A stretch of 64,000 nucleotides of DNA from Nannocystis sp. (lineage in GTDB: Bacteria; Myxococcota_A; Polyangia; Nannocystales; Nannocystaceae): NCBI GenBank assembly GCA_016712315.1, contig JADJRG010000017.1, forward strand, positions 248,001 through 312,000, read 5' to 3'. Below are positions 54,502 to 62,083 of the stretch, piece by piece; the first letter of the stretch is position 1, and each line of letters opens with the position of its first letter. The notes beneath the pieces were generated by a model. It made no database searches and was not told the origin of the DNA. It was given only the letters and a program-made list of their open reading frames with translations. Both the position numbers and the translations under genes were made by a program.

Positions 54502-55587
54502 CTACTTGCTTCGCCGCGGCAGCTCGATCCGCAGCCAGCCTTTTTGGCACTCGCCGTCGGACTTGTCGCGGAAGAGATCGGCGAGGCAGGCGTTCGGCGG
54601 GGCGCCGACGAGCAAGGTCTGCTTGATCTCGTCGTCCTCGCAGGCGATGAGGAGGACGATCGGCGCGTCGCGATCCTCGCGCTTGTCGAGCTGCGGGGCG
54701 ATGCACTCGCGGAGCTGGTCCTCGAGGCTTTGGACGAGCAGCGGCAGGCCGGGGGTCCAGAGCTCGGGGTCGGCGCCGTCCTTGAGGTGCTGGAAGCGCG
54801 GGGGCTGCGGCGGGTCGGCGGGCGGCGGCGGCTTCGGCGGCGCGCTCATCTCGACCTCGGGCGGGGCGCCGGGGTGTCCGCCTCGGTTGCCCCGGTTCCG
54901 GGTCGGCCTGGCGTCCATCTCAATGTCGCTACGGCGGATTGGCGGGGCCGCGGCGGCTGGGGCGTCATCGCTGCTGGAGTCGGCGGGCCGCGCGGGAGGG
55001 TCGACCAGGGTCTTCTTCGTGCCGCCGGATCGCGCGTCTTTCGGCTTCTCCTTGCCTTGCACTCCGCCGATGGTGCCGCCGAAGCCGGCGTGGAGGCCTT
55101 GTTGCCAGCCGGTGATCCGGGCCCTGTCATCGACCTTGAGGGCGCCGCCGACGAGGGCGTCGAGCTGGTCGTCGAGGCTGGTGGTGGTGGGGGGCGCGTC
55201 GATGAGGGCGAGCTCGCGGACGAGGAGCTCGAGGTCGTCGTCGAGGCGGACGAGGTAGCCGTTTTTTAGATAAAGCAGGGCGACGGCGCCTTCGCCGACG
55301 ATCAGCTTGTCCTCGCGGCGCAGGGGGAGCACCTCGCGGACCGCGACGGCGCCGATCGCCGGGTCGATCACGGAGAGCTGGCCGGCGTAGGTGAGGAGCT
55401 GGGCGTCGGCGTCGGCGTCGTCGCCGCGCGGCGTGAGCGGCTGCGCGGGCGCCGGCGCGCGGGCCTCTTCTCGCGGCGGCGCTTGCATGGCCGAAGGAGC
55501 AGGTTCGCTGAGGGCAGGGGCGGGCGAGGGGGCGGGCGAGCAGGCGACGGCGCCGCCGAGGAGGACGAGTGAGGCGCTCCACTTCAC
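54502..55587 (-). CDS. FecR-like lipoprotein adjacent to the cyclase
   Basis: A 361-aa lipoprotein. Lipid Cys at 16 (VLLGGAVAC), then a Pro/Ala linker and a ~65-residue beta domain with the FecR-like order (AGQLSVIDPAIGAVAVRE, DKLIVGEGAVALLYLKNGYL, VRLDDDLELL, ~65-130). The middle (~150-265) is disordered and Pro-rich. The C-terminus has two Cys (IACEDDEI and GECQKGW) around a small domain. Together with the CHASE2 cyclase downstream it probably senses envelope state. GTG start at 55587. Confidence 0.7.
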   Translation of the reverse strand: MKWSASLVLLGGAVACSPAPSPAPALSEPAPSAMQAPPREEARAPAPAQPLTPRGDDADADAQLLTYAGQLSVIDPAIGAVAVREVLPLRREDKLIVGEGAVALLYLKNGYLVRLDDDLELLVRELALIDAPPTTTSLDDQLDALVGGALKVDDRARITGWQQGLHAGFGGTIGGVQGKEKPKDARSGGTKKTLVDPPARPADSSSDDAPAAAAPPIRRSDIEMDARPTRNRGNRGGHPGAPPEVEMSAPPKPPPPADPPQPPRFQHLKDGADPELWTPGLPLLVQSLEDQLRECIAPQLDKREDRDAPIVLLIACEDDEIKQTLLVGAPPNACLADLFRDKSDGECQKGWLRIELPRRSK

Positions 55588-55658
55588 CCGTAGATCACTA
55601 CCACCGGAGGAGCGCGCGAGGGCGCGCGTACGCGCTGTTTACGGCGGTAAGTCGGCGA

Positions 55659-56390
55659 TCAAGATCGCGCGCGATCCGCTGGCCCTTGGGCCAGATCGTG
55701 CGAGCGGCGCGCGCGGGCGCGGAGGATCGTGGCCAGGATCCGCAGGCCGTCGCGGATCCGCGAGAGGTCGGTGCTGCCGTGGGCGCGGGGGCGGCGGGTG
55801 ACAGGGACCTCGACGGCGGCGCCGCCGGCGGCGAGCAGGCGCGCGAGCATGTCGGTCTCGACGTCGTAGCGGGCGGCGCGGAGGTCGAGCCTTAAGAGCG
55901 TGTCGCGGCGGATCGCGCGGAAGCCGGCCTGGGTGTCGGTGATCCGGGCGCCGAGCAGGTGGTTGAAGAGGGCGGTGAGGAGGCGGTTGCCGAGGCGATC
56001 GATCGGCGTGATCGCGCCAGGCTCGAAGGTGCCGAGGAAGCGCGAGCCGATGACGAGGTCGACGCCGGGGCGGAGGGCGTCGAGCAGCAGAGGGAGCTCG
56101 GCGGGGTCGTCTTGGCCGTCGGCGTCGAGGATGACGAGGCGCTCGCCGCGGGCCTCCCGGGCGCCGACGCGCAGCGCCTCACCCTTGCCGCGGTTCTGCG
56201 GGAGGCGGATGACGCGGGCGCCAGCGGCGGCGGCGCGGGCGGCGGTGTCGTCGGTGGAGCCGTCGTCGATGACGAGGATCTCGACCGGCGGAGGGGCGGC
56301 GGCGAGGGCGCCAGCGATCACGGCGGCGATCGTCGGGGCCTCGTCGTGCGCGGGTAAGAGGACGGTGAGGTGGGGGATCAGATCAGCCAT
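55659..56390 (-). CDS. Family 2 glycosyltransferase (dolichol-phosphate mannose synthase-like)
   Basis: A 243-aa inverting GT-A transferase. LTVLLPAHDEAPTIAAVI opens the fold, DDGSTDDTA binds the nucleotide, ILDADGQDDPAELP carries the DxD-type metal motif, and GSRFLGTFEPGAITPIDRLG and QAGFRAIRR follow the DPM1-like pattern. The C-terminus is soluble, with no membrane helix pair, so it probably makes a polyprenyl-phosphate sugar. Its start lies 13 nt inside the end of the toroid gene, so it is the last gene of a three-gene unit. Confidence 0.88.
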   Translation of the reverse strand: MADLIPHLTVLLPAHDEAPTIAAVIAGALAAAPPPVEILVIDDGSTDDTAARAAAAGARVIRLPQNRGKGEALRVGAREARGERLVILDADGQDDPAELPLLLDALRPGVDLVIGSRFLGTFEPGAITPIDRLGNRLLTALFNHLLGARITDTQAGFRAIRRDTLLRLDLRAARYDVETDMLARLLAAGGAAVEVPVTRRPRAHGSTDLSRIRDGLRILATILRARARRSHDLAQGPADRARS

Positions 56391-57460
56391 GGGCTGTGTT
56401 CACGGCGACCAGCGGCCCACGCGAGCGCCTGCGCGGCGAAGACGGCGGACCAGGTGTTGAGATCGTCAGGCCGCTCCGGGTGGTCTGGAGCGAGGTAGGT
56501 GAGGCCGCCCGAGGGGCGCTGGCGGGCGGCGAGGGCGGCGAGGGCGCGGTCGCCGCTGTCGCGCAGGGGATCGGCGCCGCGGGGCCCTTGTTGGCGGGTC
56601 ATGTCCTGACACAAGAGCCAGAGGCGGAGGGCTTGGGCGATGATGTCGGCGGGGTGGGGGCCGCTGGGGCGGTGGCCGTCGTGCCAGGCAGGGAGGGCGC
56701 CCCGGTGATCTTGGACGTCCGCGAGCCAGGCGGCGCCCGCCTGAACGATCGGCCAGGTCTGTGCGCGCCAGGGATCTGCGAGCGCGGCGAGGCCCTCGAG
56801 CGCGTAGCAGTGGGCGTGCAGGTAGGTGCGATCGCTGGCGGCGTGGGTGACGAAGCGATCGCCGCGCCAGAGCGGGAGGAGGTCGTGGAGGAGGCTCTCG
56901 ATCGCGTCGTGTACGCGAGGATCGCCGGGGCGCCAGCGCTGGAGGGGGAGGATCAGCTTGAGGAGGTGGCAGCCGTAGGCGTCGCTCCAGCGCTGCGGGG
57001 CGGGCGCGAGCGGGCAGCGGGGGGCGCGGGCGCGGAGGTCGCTCAGGATGGCCTCGCCGAGGCGATCGAGGGCGAGGGGATCGTCGAGGTGGCCGCCGTG
57101 GTCGCGGTGGAGGAGGAGGCCGTGGAGGGCGATGCCGCTGTCAAAGAGGTAGTCGACGCCGGCGCGGCCGACGGCGCCGCGCGGGGAGATGTCCGCGCAG
57201 AGGCGGGCGGCGATCCGGTCGCGGAGGGCGCTGTGATCGCCTGACTCTTGGGACAGGAGACCGAGGAGCAGGCCCGCCGCCTCGGGGTAGGGGTAGCCAG
57301 GGTGCGCGGGGTTGTGCCACGAGAGCACGGCGCCGTCCGGGAGCAGCGGGGCGGCGCTGAGCCAGGCGAGCAGGCGGGCGCGGGAGGGCGCAGGGCCGCG
57401 CAGGAGGGCCGCGGCGGGCTGCGCGGCGGCGCGCGGGGTGGGTGCGGCGGCGAGGGTCAT
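56378..57460 (-). CDS. Predicted (alpha/alpha)6-toroid enzyme, unknown function
   Basis: A 360-aa protein without a recognised family. Helix pairs with Trp/Tyr/His-rich loops recur along its length (SWHNPAHPGYPYPEAAGLLL, GVDYLFDSGIALHGL, SDAYGCHLLKLI, RTYLHAHCYALEGLAAL, RPDDLNTWSAVFAAQAL), the layout of six-hairpin glycosidases, epimerases and terpene-cyclase-like toroids. Conserved His/Asp/Glu at helix ends may form an active site. Start at ATG 57460 overlaps the radical SAM stop as ATGA. Between a radical SAM enzyme and a sugar transferase, it may modify or process a glycan or prenyl-linked substrate; this is inferred. Confidence 0.7.
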   Translation of the reverse strand: MTLAAAPTPRAAAQPAAALLRGPAPSRARLLAWLSAAPLLPDGAVLSWHNPAHPGYPYPEAAGLLLGLLSQESGDHSALRDRIAARLCADISPRGAVGRAGVDYLFDSGIALHGLLLHRDHGGHLDDPLALDRLGEAILSDLRARAPRCPLAPAPQRWSDAYGCHLLKLILPLQRWRPGDPRVHDAIESLLHDLLPLWRGDRFVTHAASDRTYLHAHCYALEGLAALADPWRAQTWPIVQAGAAWLADVQDHRGALPAWHDGHRPSGPHPADIIAQALRLWLLCQDMTRQQGPRGADPLRDSGDRALAALAARQRPSGGLTYLAPDHPERPDDLNTWSAVFAAQALAWAAGRREHSPWLI

Positions 57461-58644
57461 GCGAGCTCGGGGGCGGCTGAGGGCGGTCGGGAGAGGCGAG
57501 GCGCGCTGGCGTCGGTCGGGTCGGCGGGGCAGGAGGCCGCCGGGGAGGGGCTGGGGCCCTCGAGGGCCTCGCGGGCGAGGCGGAGGGCGCGGGCGGCGGT
57601 CTGGCGGAGGGCGCGGAGGGGGGCGCCCGCGAGCGCAGGATAGGCCTCGCAGGGGGTGAAGCAGCCGCCGCAGGCGAGGCGGTCGATGTCGTCTCTGGCC
57701 TTTAAGACAGGTTCGGAGCGCCACAGCTCGGCGAAGGGGACGCGGCGGAGGTCGCCGAGGGGGCGGTCGTAGATGTGGCAGGGGTAGAGCTGGCCCTCGG
57801 GGCTGATGAAGGCGGCCGAGCGGAGCGCCTGGCAGGGGACGCCGGAGGGCTCGCCGCGGCCGTAGAAGTCGCGGTTGATCAGGAAGACCAGCTCCATGAG
57901 GTCGACGAGGCCGCGCGGCAGGCCGCGGCGGGTGATGTGCTGGCGGACGAGATCGGCGGGCGGGTCGGGGGCGACGGCGCCTTCGTTGCGGAAGAAGTGG
58001 GCGGAGACTTGCAGCCAGTTGAGGTGGTGCTCGCGCGGGTGGAGCTCGGGGAGCTCGCGGGCGAGCGCCTGGGCGAGCGCGGGGAGCTGGTCTTGGTTGT
58101 CCGCGGTGATGGTGGTGCCGACGTAGACCTGGACGCCAGGGAGGGCGCGCAGGCGGCGGAGGGTGGCGATCGCGCGGCGATAGGCGCCGACGCGGCCGCG
58201 CATCCGATCATGGAGGTCTTCGGGGCCGTCGACGCTGACGGTGACGATGAGATCCAGGTCGGGGCGGCGGGCGCGGACGCTGGCGCAGGCGGCGACGACG
58301 CGCTCCTCGAACCAGCCGTTGGTGGGGAAGTGGAGGACGCGGAGGGCGCGGCAGCGATCGGCGATGGCGTCGAAGAGGGCGCCCGCGTCAGGGCGGAGGA
58401 AGGGCTCGCCGCCGGTGACGTCGAGCCAGCAGAGGCGCGGGAGCTGGTCCAAGATCGCGGCGATCTCCGCGACGCTGAGCTCGTGGGCGACGGGAGCCTC
58501 CCAGGTGCGGCAGGCGGCGCAGCGGAGGTTGCAGCGGCGGGTGACGTCGAGGACGAGGCGGGTCGGGACAGGCGGACGACGCACCCACGTCTCGGTGAGG
58601 CGCAGGGCGAGCTCGGCGCGGCGGGCGAGCTGGACGAGGTGCAT
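57457..58644 (-). CDS. Radical SAM / SPASM-like enzyme
   Basis: A 395-aa radical SAM protein. The [4Fe-4S] motif CNLRCAAC (Cys38, 42, 45) follows LVLDVTRR. Then LDVTGGEPFLRP, VLHFPTNGWF and VTVSVDGPEDLHDRMRG (the SVDG segment) complete the SAM barrel. A C-terminal Cys set (PCQALRSAAFISPEGQLYPC, then CGGCFTPC) resembles a SPASM/twitch region binding extra clusters. Such enzymes modify peptides, sugars or lipids. It is first in an overlapping unit with the toroid protein and a glycosyltransferase; the unit has no obvious precursor-peptide gene. Confidence 0.88.
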   Translation of the reverse strand: MHLVQLARRAELALRLTETWVRRPPVPTRLVLDVTRRCNLRCAACRTWEAPVAHELSVAEIAAILDQLPRLCWLDVTGGEPFLRPDAGALFDAIADRCRALRVLHFPTNGWFEERVVAACASVRARRPDLDLIVTVSVDGPEDLHDRMRGRVGAYRRAIATLRRLRALPGVQVYVGTTITADNQDQLPALAQALARELPELHPREHHLNWLQVSAHFFRNEGAVAPDPPADLVRQHITRRGLPRGLVDLMELVFLINRDFYGRGEPSGVPCQALRSAAFISPEGQLYPCHIYDRPLGDLRRVPFAELWRSEPVLKARDDIDRLACGGCFTPCEAYPALAGAPLRALRQTAARALRLAREALEGPSPSPAASCPADPTDASAPRLSRPPSAAPELA

Positions 58645-58722
58645 CGGCGCGAAAACATAACACCCGGTGGGGCGTCCGGTGCGGCCGAGTCGCGCGCGAG
58701 ATCGCTCCGCGTTGGGAGCGAG

Positions 58723-59745
58723 CTACGGGCGCCCGGTGCGGTCGCCTTGCTCCGGTGAGCCCTCGGCGAGCGGTAGGGATCGTTGATCTGGGGGCGCTAG
58801 CTCGGCGTAGAAGCGCTTGCGGAACATGAGGGTGAGGGCGTCGGTGCGGACGGAGCGCTCTTCGGCGGCGAGGGGGATCTGGGGCGGATCGGAGGACTCG
58901 ACGACGGCGCGATCCTCTCCGGCGATCCGGCGGTTCATCGCCCGGAAGACCCAGTCGACGGCGCGGGCGCGCAGGAAGTCGCGGCCGGTGAGCAGGAGCA
59001 TGCGGGTGCGGCGAGGACCGATGGGCACGCAGGCGACCATCATGGCCATGGTGCGGCCGCCGAAGGGCGCGTGCAGGACCATGGCGTTGGGCCAGCGGAG
59101 GTCGAGGGCGCCTTGTCCGGGCTCACCGTCGATGCGGATCGTCGAGTGGGCTCCCCAGGGGCGCGGCTCGATGTCGATGTCCATGCGGGAGTCAGGGCGC
59201 CGGAGCATGCCGCGGCCGATCGTGCCAGCGTGGACGAAGGGGAGGTGTGGCCAGTCGAGCATGTTCTCCATCGCTCGGGTCCAGTGGCACTTCCACTCGA
59301 TCGCTTCGCCGCAGAGGTGCACACCTGGCCGTAAGAGCTCCTCGGGGACCGCGGGTTCGCCCTCACCGTCGCGGCCCGGGGCGGTGTAGACCCAGATCAG
59401 GCCGCCGCGCTCGCGCGTAGGGACGGCGGTGGCGCTGAGCTGGGCGAGCTTGGCGTCGGGGTTCCATGGGACGTGGGTCGCCTGGCCGGCGCCGTCGAAG
59501 CGCCAGCCGTGGAAGGGGCACTGGATGCAGCCTTCGTGGACCTTTCCGAGGGAGAGGGCGACGCCGCGGTGCGGGCATCGATCGAAGAGGGCGCGCGGGG
59601 CCCCGGCGGCGTCGCGGAAGAGCACGAGCCCGACGCCGGCGAGCTCGAGGGCGAGGGGGGCTGTGGCGCGGAGCTGACGCGAGAGGGCGACCGGGGTCCA
59701 GACCCGGGCGAAGCCTTCAAAGAGCGCGGGCGAGGGAATGGGCAT
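58723..59745 (-). CDS. Rieske non-heme iron oxygenase
   Basis: A 340-aa oxygenase. The N-terminal Rieske domain has DRCPHRG (Cys57, His59) and CPFHGW (Cys76, His79). The catalytic domain has NMLDWPHLPFVHAGTIG, whose Asp and two His ligate the mononuclear iron. A C-terminal FRKRFYAEL follows. No membrane anchor is seen. Similar Rieske enzymes oxidise cholesterol, other sterols, chlorophyll-type pigments or carnitine-like amines. The gene lies 71 nt after the reductase gene, but no ferredoxin or ferredoxin reductase is next to it. Substrate unknown. Confidence 0.87.
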   Translation of the reverse strand: MPIPSPALFEGFARVWTPVALSRQLRATAPLALELAGVGLVLFRDAAGAPRALFDRCPHRGVALSLGKVHEGCIQCPFHGWRFDGAGQATHVPWNPDAKLAQLSATAVPTRERGGLIWVYTAPGRDGEGEPAVPEELLRPGVHLCGEAIEWKCHWTRAMENMLDWPHLPFVHAGTIGRGMLRRPDSRMDIDIEPRPWGAHSTIRIDGEPGQGALDLRWPNAMVLHAPFGGRTMAMMVACVPIGPRRTRMLLLTGRDFLRARAVDWVFRAMNRRIAGEDRAVVESSDPPQIPLAAEERSVRTDALTLMFRKRFYAELAPPDQRSLPLAEGSPEQGDRTGRP

Positions 59746-59816
59746 AGTTGGCGCTTGTAGCAGGATCCTGGGTCGAGAGTGATGTGTGGGTCCGACGATG
59801 AGGATCGTGGGCGCGC

Positions 59817-60575
59817 TCAGGTCGAGGGGCGCGCGCCCTGCTCGTGCAGGGCCTCGGCCTGGGCGATGGTGTTGGCGGCGGCAGGATCGGCGGCGAGGCG
59901 GATGAGGGCGCGAGCGAGGCCTCGCGCGCTGTTGGAGCGGAGACGATCGCGCAGGGTGCGGGCGCCGAGTGCGCCGAGTACACCGAGCACGCCGTCGGCG
60001 AGGAGGGCGGAGATCCGCTCGGCGGGGCGTGATTCGGGGCGGTCTGGGCCAGAGATGAAGGAGGGGCGGGCGATGGTGTAGGGGAGCGGGCTGTCGCGGA
60101 GCTGCTGCTCCACCTGGCCGCGGGCCCGTAGGTAGGCGCCGCGGGCGTGTGGATCGGCGCCGAGGGAGCTGAGGTAGACAAAACGCGGGGCCTCGGGCAG
60201 CGCGGCGGCGGCGCGGAGCAGCATCAGGGTGAGGCCGACGTCGACGGCGGTGTAGTCGGCAGGCGGCGCGCCGGCGGCGGCGGCGGCGCGGGCGCGCTTC
60301 TGGGTGGTGCCGAGCAGGGCGTACACCTGGGTGGGCGCGGCGCGCAGGAGGGCGGCCTTCAGCGCCTCTTCAGCCCAGGGGACGGCCTCGACGTGGGCGC
60401 CGTAGGCGCGGAGACGCTCCGTCCATTCGGCGAGCCGGGGTGAGTCGGGGCGGATATGAGCGTGGACGGTCGCGCCTCGTTCACAGAGGGCGCGGACGAG
60501 CTCGTGGCCGGTGTAACCGGTGGCGCCGGCGACCCAGGCGATGACGGGGGTGTTGGCAGATGGGTCGCTGTGCAT
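59817..60575 (-). CDS. NAD(P)-binding Rossmann oxidoreductase (atypical SDR, NAD(P)H-binding family)
   Basis: A 252-aa atypical short-chain reductase. The dinucleotide motif is VAGATGYTGHELVRAL near the N-terminus, followed by VYALLGTTQKRA, a RFVYLSSLGAD active-site strand and YTIARPSFI. The usual SDR YxxxK is replaced by Tyr in GAYLRARG, as in TIP30/HTATIP2 and NmrA-like members, so catalytic competence is not assured. A CAATATCGTACAA element lies 8 nt before its start codon, also found at crtD. It shares strand and region with the Rieske gene. Confidence 0.82.
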   Translation of the reverse strand: MHSDPSANTPVIAWVAGATGYTGHELVRALCERGATVHAHIRPDSPRLAEWTERLRAYGAHVEAVPWAEEALKAALLRAAPTQVYALLGTTQKRARAAAAAGAPPADYTAVDVGLTLMLLRAAAALPEAPRFVYLSSLGADPHARGAYLRARGQVEQQLRDSPLPYTIARPSFISGPDRPESRPAERISALLADGVLGVLGALGARTLRDRLRSNSARGLARALIRLAADPAAANTIAQAEALHEQGARPST

Positions 60576-60583
60576 TGGCGAAG

Positions 60584-60596
60584 TTGTACGATATTG
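60584..60596 (-). promoter_or_regulatory. CAATATCGTACAA element upstream of the reductase gene
   Basis: On the minus strand this 13-nt element ends 8 nt before the ATG at 60575 and matches 31065-31077 at 12 of 13 positions. TACAAC could act as a -10 box followed by a near-leaderless start. Confidence 0.5.
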
Positions 60597-60728
60597 CGCC
60601 CCGTCTTGGTCGCGTGTGGAGGTCTCTGCGGGGGGAGCGCGAGGTCAGGTTGCGTCTCACAGGCGGATCGACGACCCTCCAGCGGGGGCCGGCGTGTGGC
60701 TGCTCCCAGTTCGAGGAGAATGGAATTG

Positions 60729-61601
60729 ATGCGACCACTACCGCTTGTGAGCACTTTAGTGACCCTGCTGGCCTTCTCTGGATCGGCGAGCGCGGATCTC
60801 GATCCCGGCCCGGCGCCAGTGGCCCCTACGTCTGTGACCCTCACGGCGGGCGCCTCGGTCGAGGCCTCGGCGGAGGTCGATGACATCCTGCTGGTGCTGG
60901 ATCTGCCGCTGGCGGCGATCGAGCTGCGTGAGGCGGGGGTCGAGGAGGTGGAGATCGGTGAGGCGCTGGACGCAGCGGCGGAGAGCGGGGCGTCGGCGGC
61001 CGCGGCGACCGAGGTGCTGGCGGTCGAGAGCGAGGAGATCAAGGCGCGCGGCAAACACAAGGGGCTGGGCCTCTATGTGCGATCGCTGCTGGCCCAGGGT
61101 TATCGCGGTCAGGAGCTGGCGGTGAAGATCCGCGAGCGCAAGGCGGACTTCACGCTCACCGACGACGAGAAGGCGGCGCTGAAGGAGCAGCTCAAGGCGA
61201 AGCACGAGGAGGAGAAGGCGCTGCGCAAGGCGATCCACGAGCGCCGTAAGGCGCTGAAGGCGGAGGGGAAGAAGATCAAGATCCACGCGCCGGAGCTGCA
61301 CGAGCGCCTCGAGAAGGCGCGGATCACGGCGAAGGCGGCGAAGGCCGAAGGCAAGTCGGCCAAGGCGGCGGTGAAGCGCGAGCTCCGTGAGGACGCGGCG
61401 GAGAGGCGCGAGGAGAAGGCGGAGAAGCGCGAGGAGCGGGCGGAGAAGCGCGAGGAGATGGTGGAGAAGCGCGAGGCGATGGTGGAGAAGCGCGAGGAGA
61501 AGGCGGAGAAGCGCGAGGAGCGGGCGGAGAAGCGCGAGGAGCGGGCGGAGAAGCGCGACGAGAAGGCCGACAAGCGCGACATGAAGGCGGCCCCGAAGTG
61601 A
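60729..61601 (+). CDS. Exported protein with charged AEKREE repeats
   Basis: A 290-aa secreted or periplasmic protein of unknown function. Signal peptide ~1-20 (LVTLLAFSGSASA), an acidic domain (~30-115), then a very basic/acidic helical region (LKEQLKAKHEEEKALRKAIH) and about eight 7-residue repeats [AV]EKREE[KRM] to the C-terminus, which would form a single charged alpha-helix. The ATG at 60729 has GAGGAG 10 nt upstream. No enzymatic motif. The lipoprotein gene follows 47 nt downstream. Confidence 0.75.
   Translation: MRPLPLVSTLVTLLAFSGSASADLDPGPAPVAPTSVTLTAGASVEASAEVDDILLVLDLPLAAIELREAGVEEVEIGEALDAAAESGASAAAATEVLAVESEEIKARGKHKGLGLYVRSLLAQGYRGQELAVKIRERKADFTLTDDEKAALKEQLKAKHEEEKALRKAIHERRKALKAEGKKIKIHAPELHERLEKARITAKAAKAEGKSAKAAVKRELREDAAERREEKAEKREERAEKREEMVEKREAMVEKREEKAEKREERAEKREERAEKRDEKADKRDMKAAPK
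61398..61583 (+). repeat. 21-nt tandem repeats coding for AEKREE heptads
   Basis: About eight units of the form GCGGAGAAGCGCGAGGAGCGG, with variation mainly in the last codon. Borders are approximate. Confidence 0.8.
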
Positions 61602-61648
61602 GGGCGAAACCACCTGTGATGCGTCACGTACACACGAAGGGCTCGACG

Positions 61649-61951
61649 ATGAAGCGCGTATTTTTGGGGGCGATGATCATCTCTTTTGGGGCGGCTTGCG
61701 GGGCTGAGGCGCCGAAGAAGGACCCGGCGGCGGCTCCTGGGGCGCCTGCTGAGGCCGCTGCCGAGGCGCCGCTCGATCCGCGGGTGGCGAAGGCGGTCGA
61801 GGTCGCGGACGCGATCGCGAGCGCTCCCGAGGACGCGGACGCGGTGCTCGAGAAGCACGGCCTAGACCGCGAGAAGCTCGACGCGATGCTCTTTGAGATC
61901 GCCCGCGATCCGGCGCTCTCGGCGGCCTATAAGGCCGCCCGCGGCGGCTGA
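61649..61951 (+). CDS. Small lipoprotein
   Basis: A 100-aa lipoprotein. Signal peptide ends at lipid Cys17 (IISFGAAC), then an Ala/Pro-rich linker and a short helical domain (VAKAVEVADAIASAPEDADA, EKHGLDREKLDAMLFEIARD). The ATG at 61649 was chosen since it gives a proper lipobox and has CGAAGG upstream (61635). Function unknown. Confidence 0.75.
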   Translation: MKRVFLGAMIISFGAACGAEAPKKDPAAAPGAPAEAAAEAPLDPRVAKAVEVADAIASAPEDADAVLEKHGLDREKLDAMLFEIARDPALSAAYKAARGG

Positions 61952-61962
61952 GCAGGTCGACC

Positions 61963-61981
61963 CCTTTTCTCGAAGAAAAGG
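61963..61981. terminator. AT-rich hairpin after the small lipoprotein
   Basis: An 8-bp perfect stem (CCTTTTCT with AGAAAAGG) around CGA, 12 nt after the stop at 61951. It is not followed by a T-tract on the plus strand. A second GC-rich hairpin (GGCGGCCT-ATA-AGGCCGCC, 61921-61939) lies in the last codons. Confidence 0.4.
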
Positions 61982-62083
61982 CGGGTAGAGAGCGCCGCGG
62001 CGCTCGTGGGGCTCGGAGACGAGGCCGCGGGCGCCGCCTCGCGTCCCTCGACCGAGAGGGGCGCGGTGGTAGGATCCCAGGCG

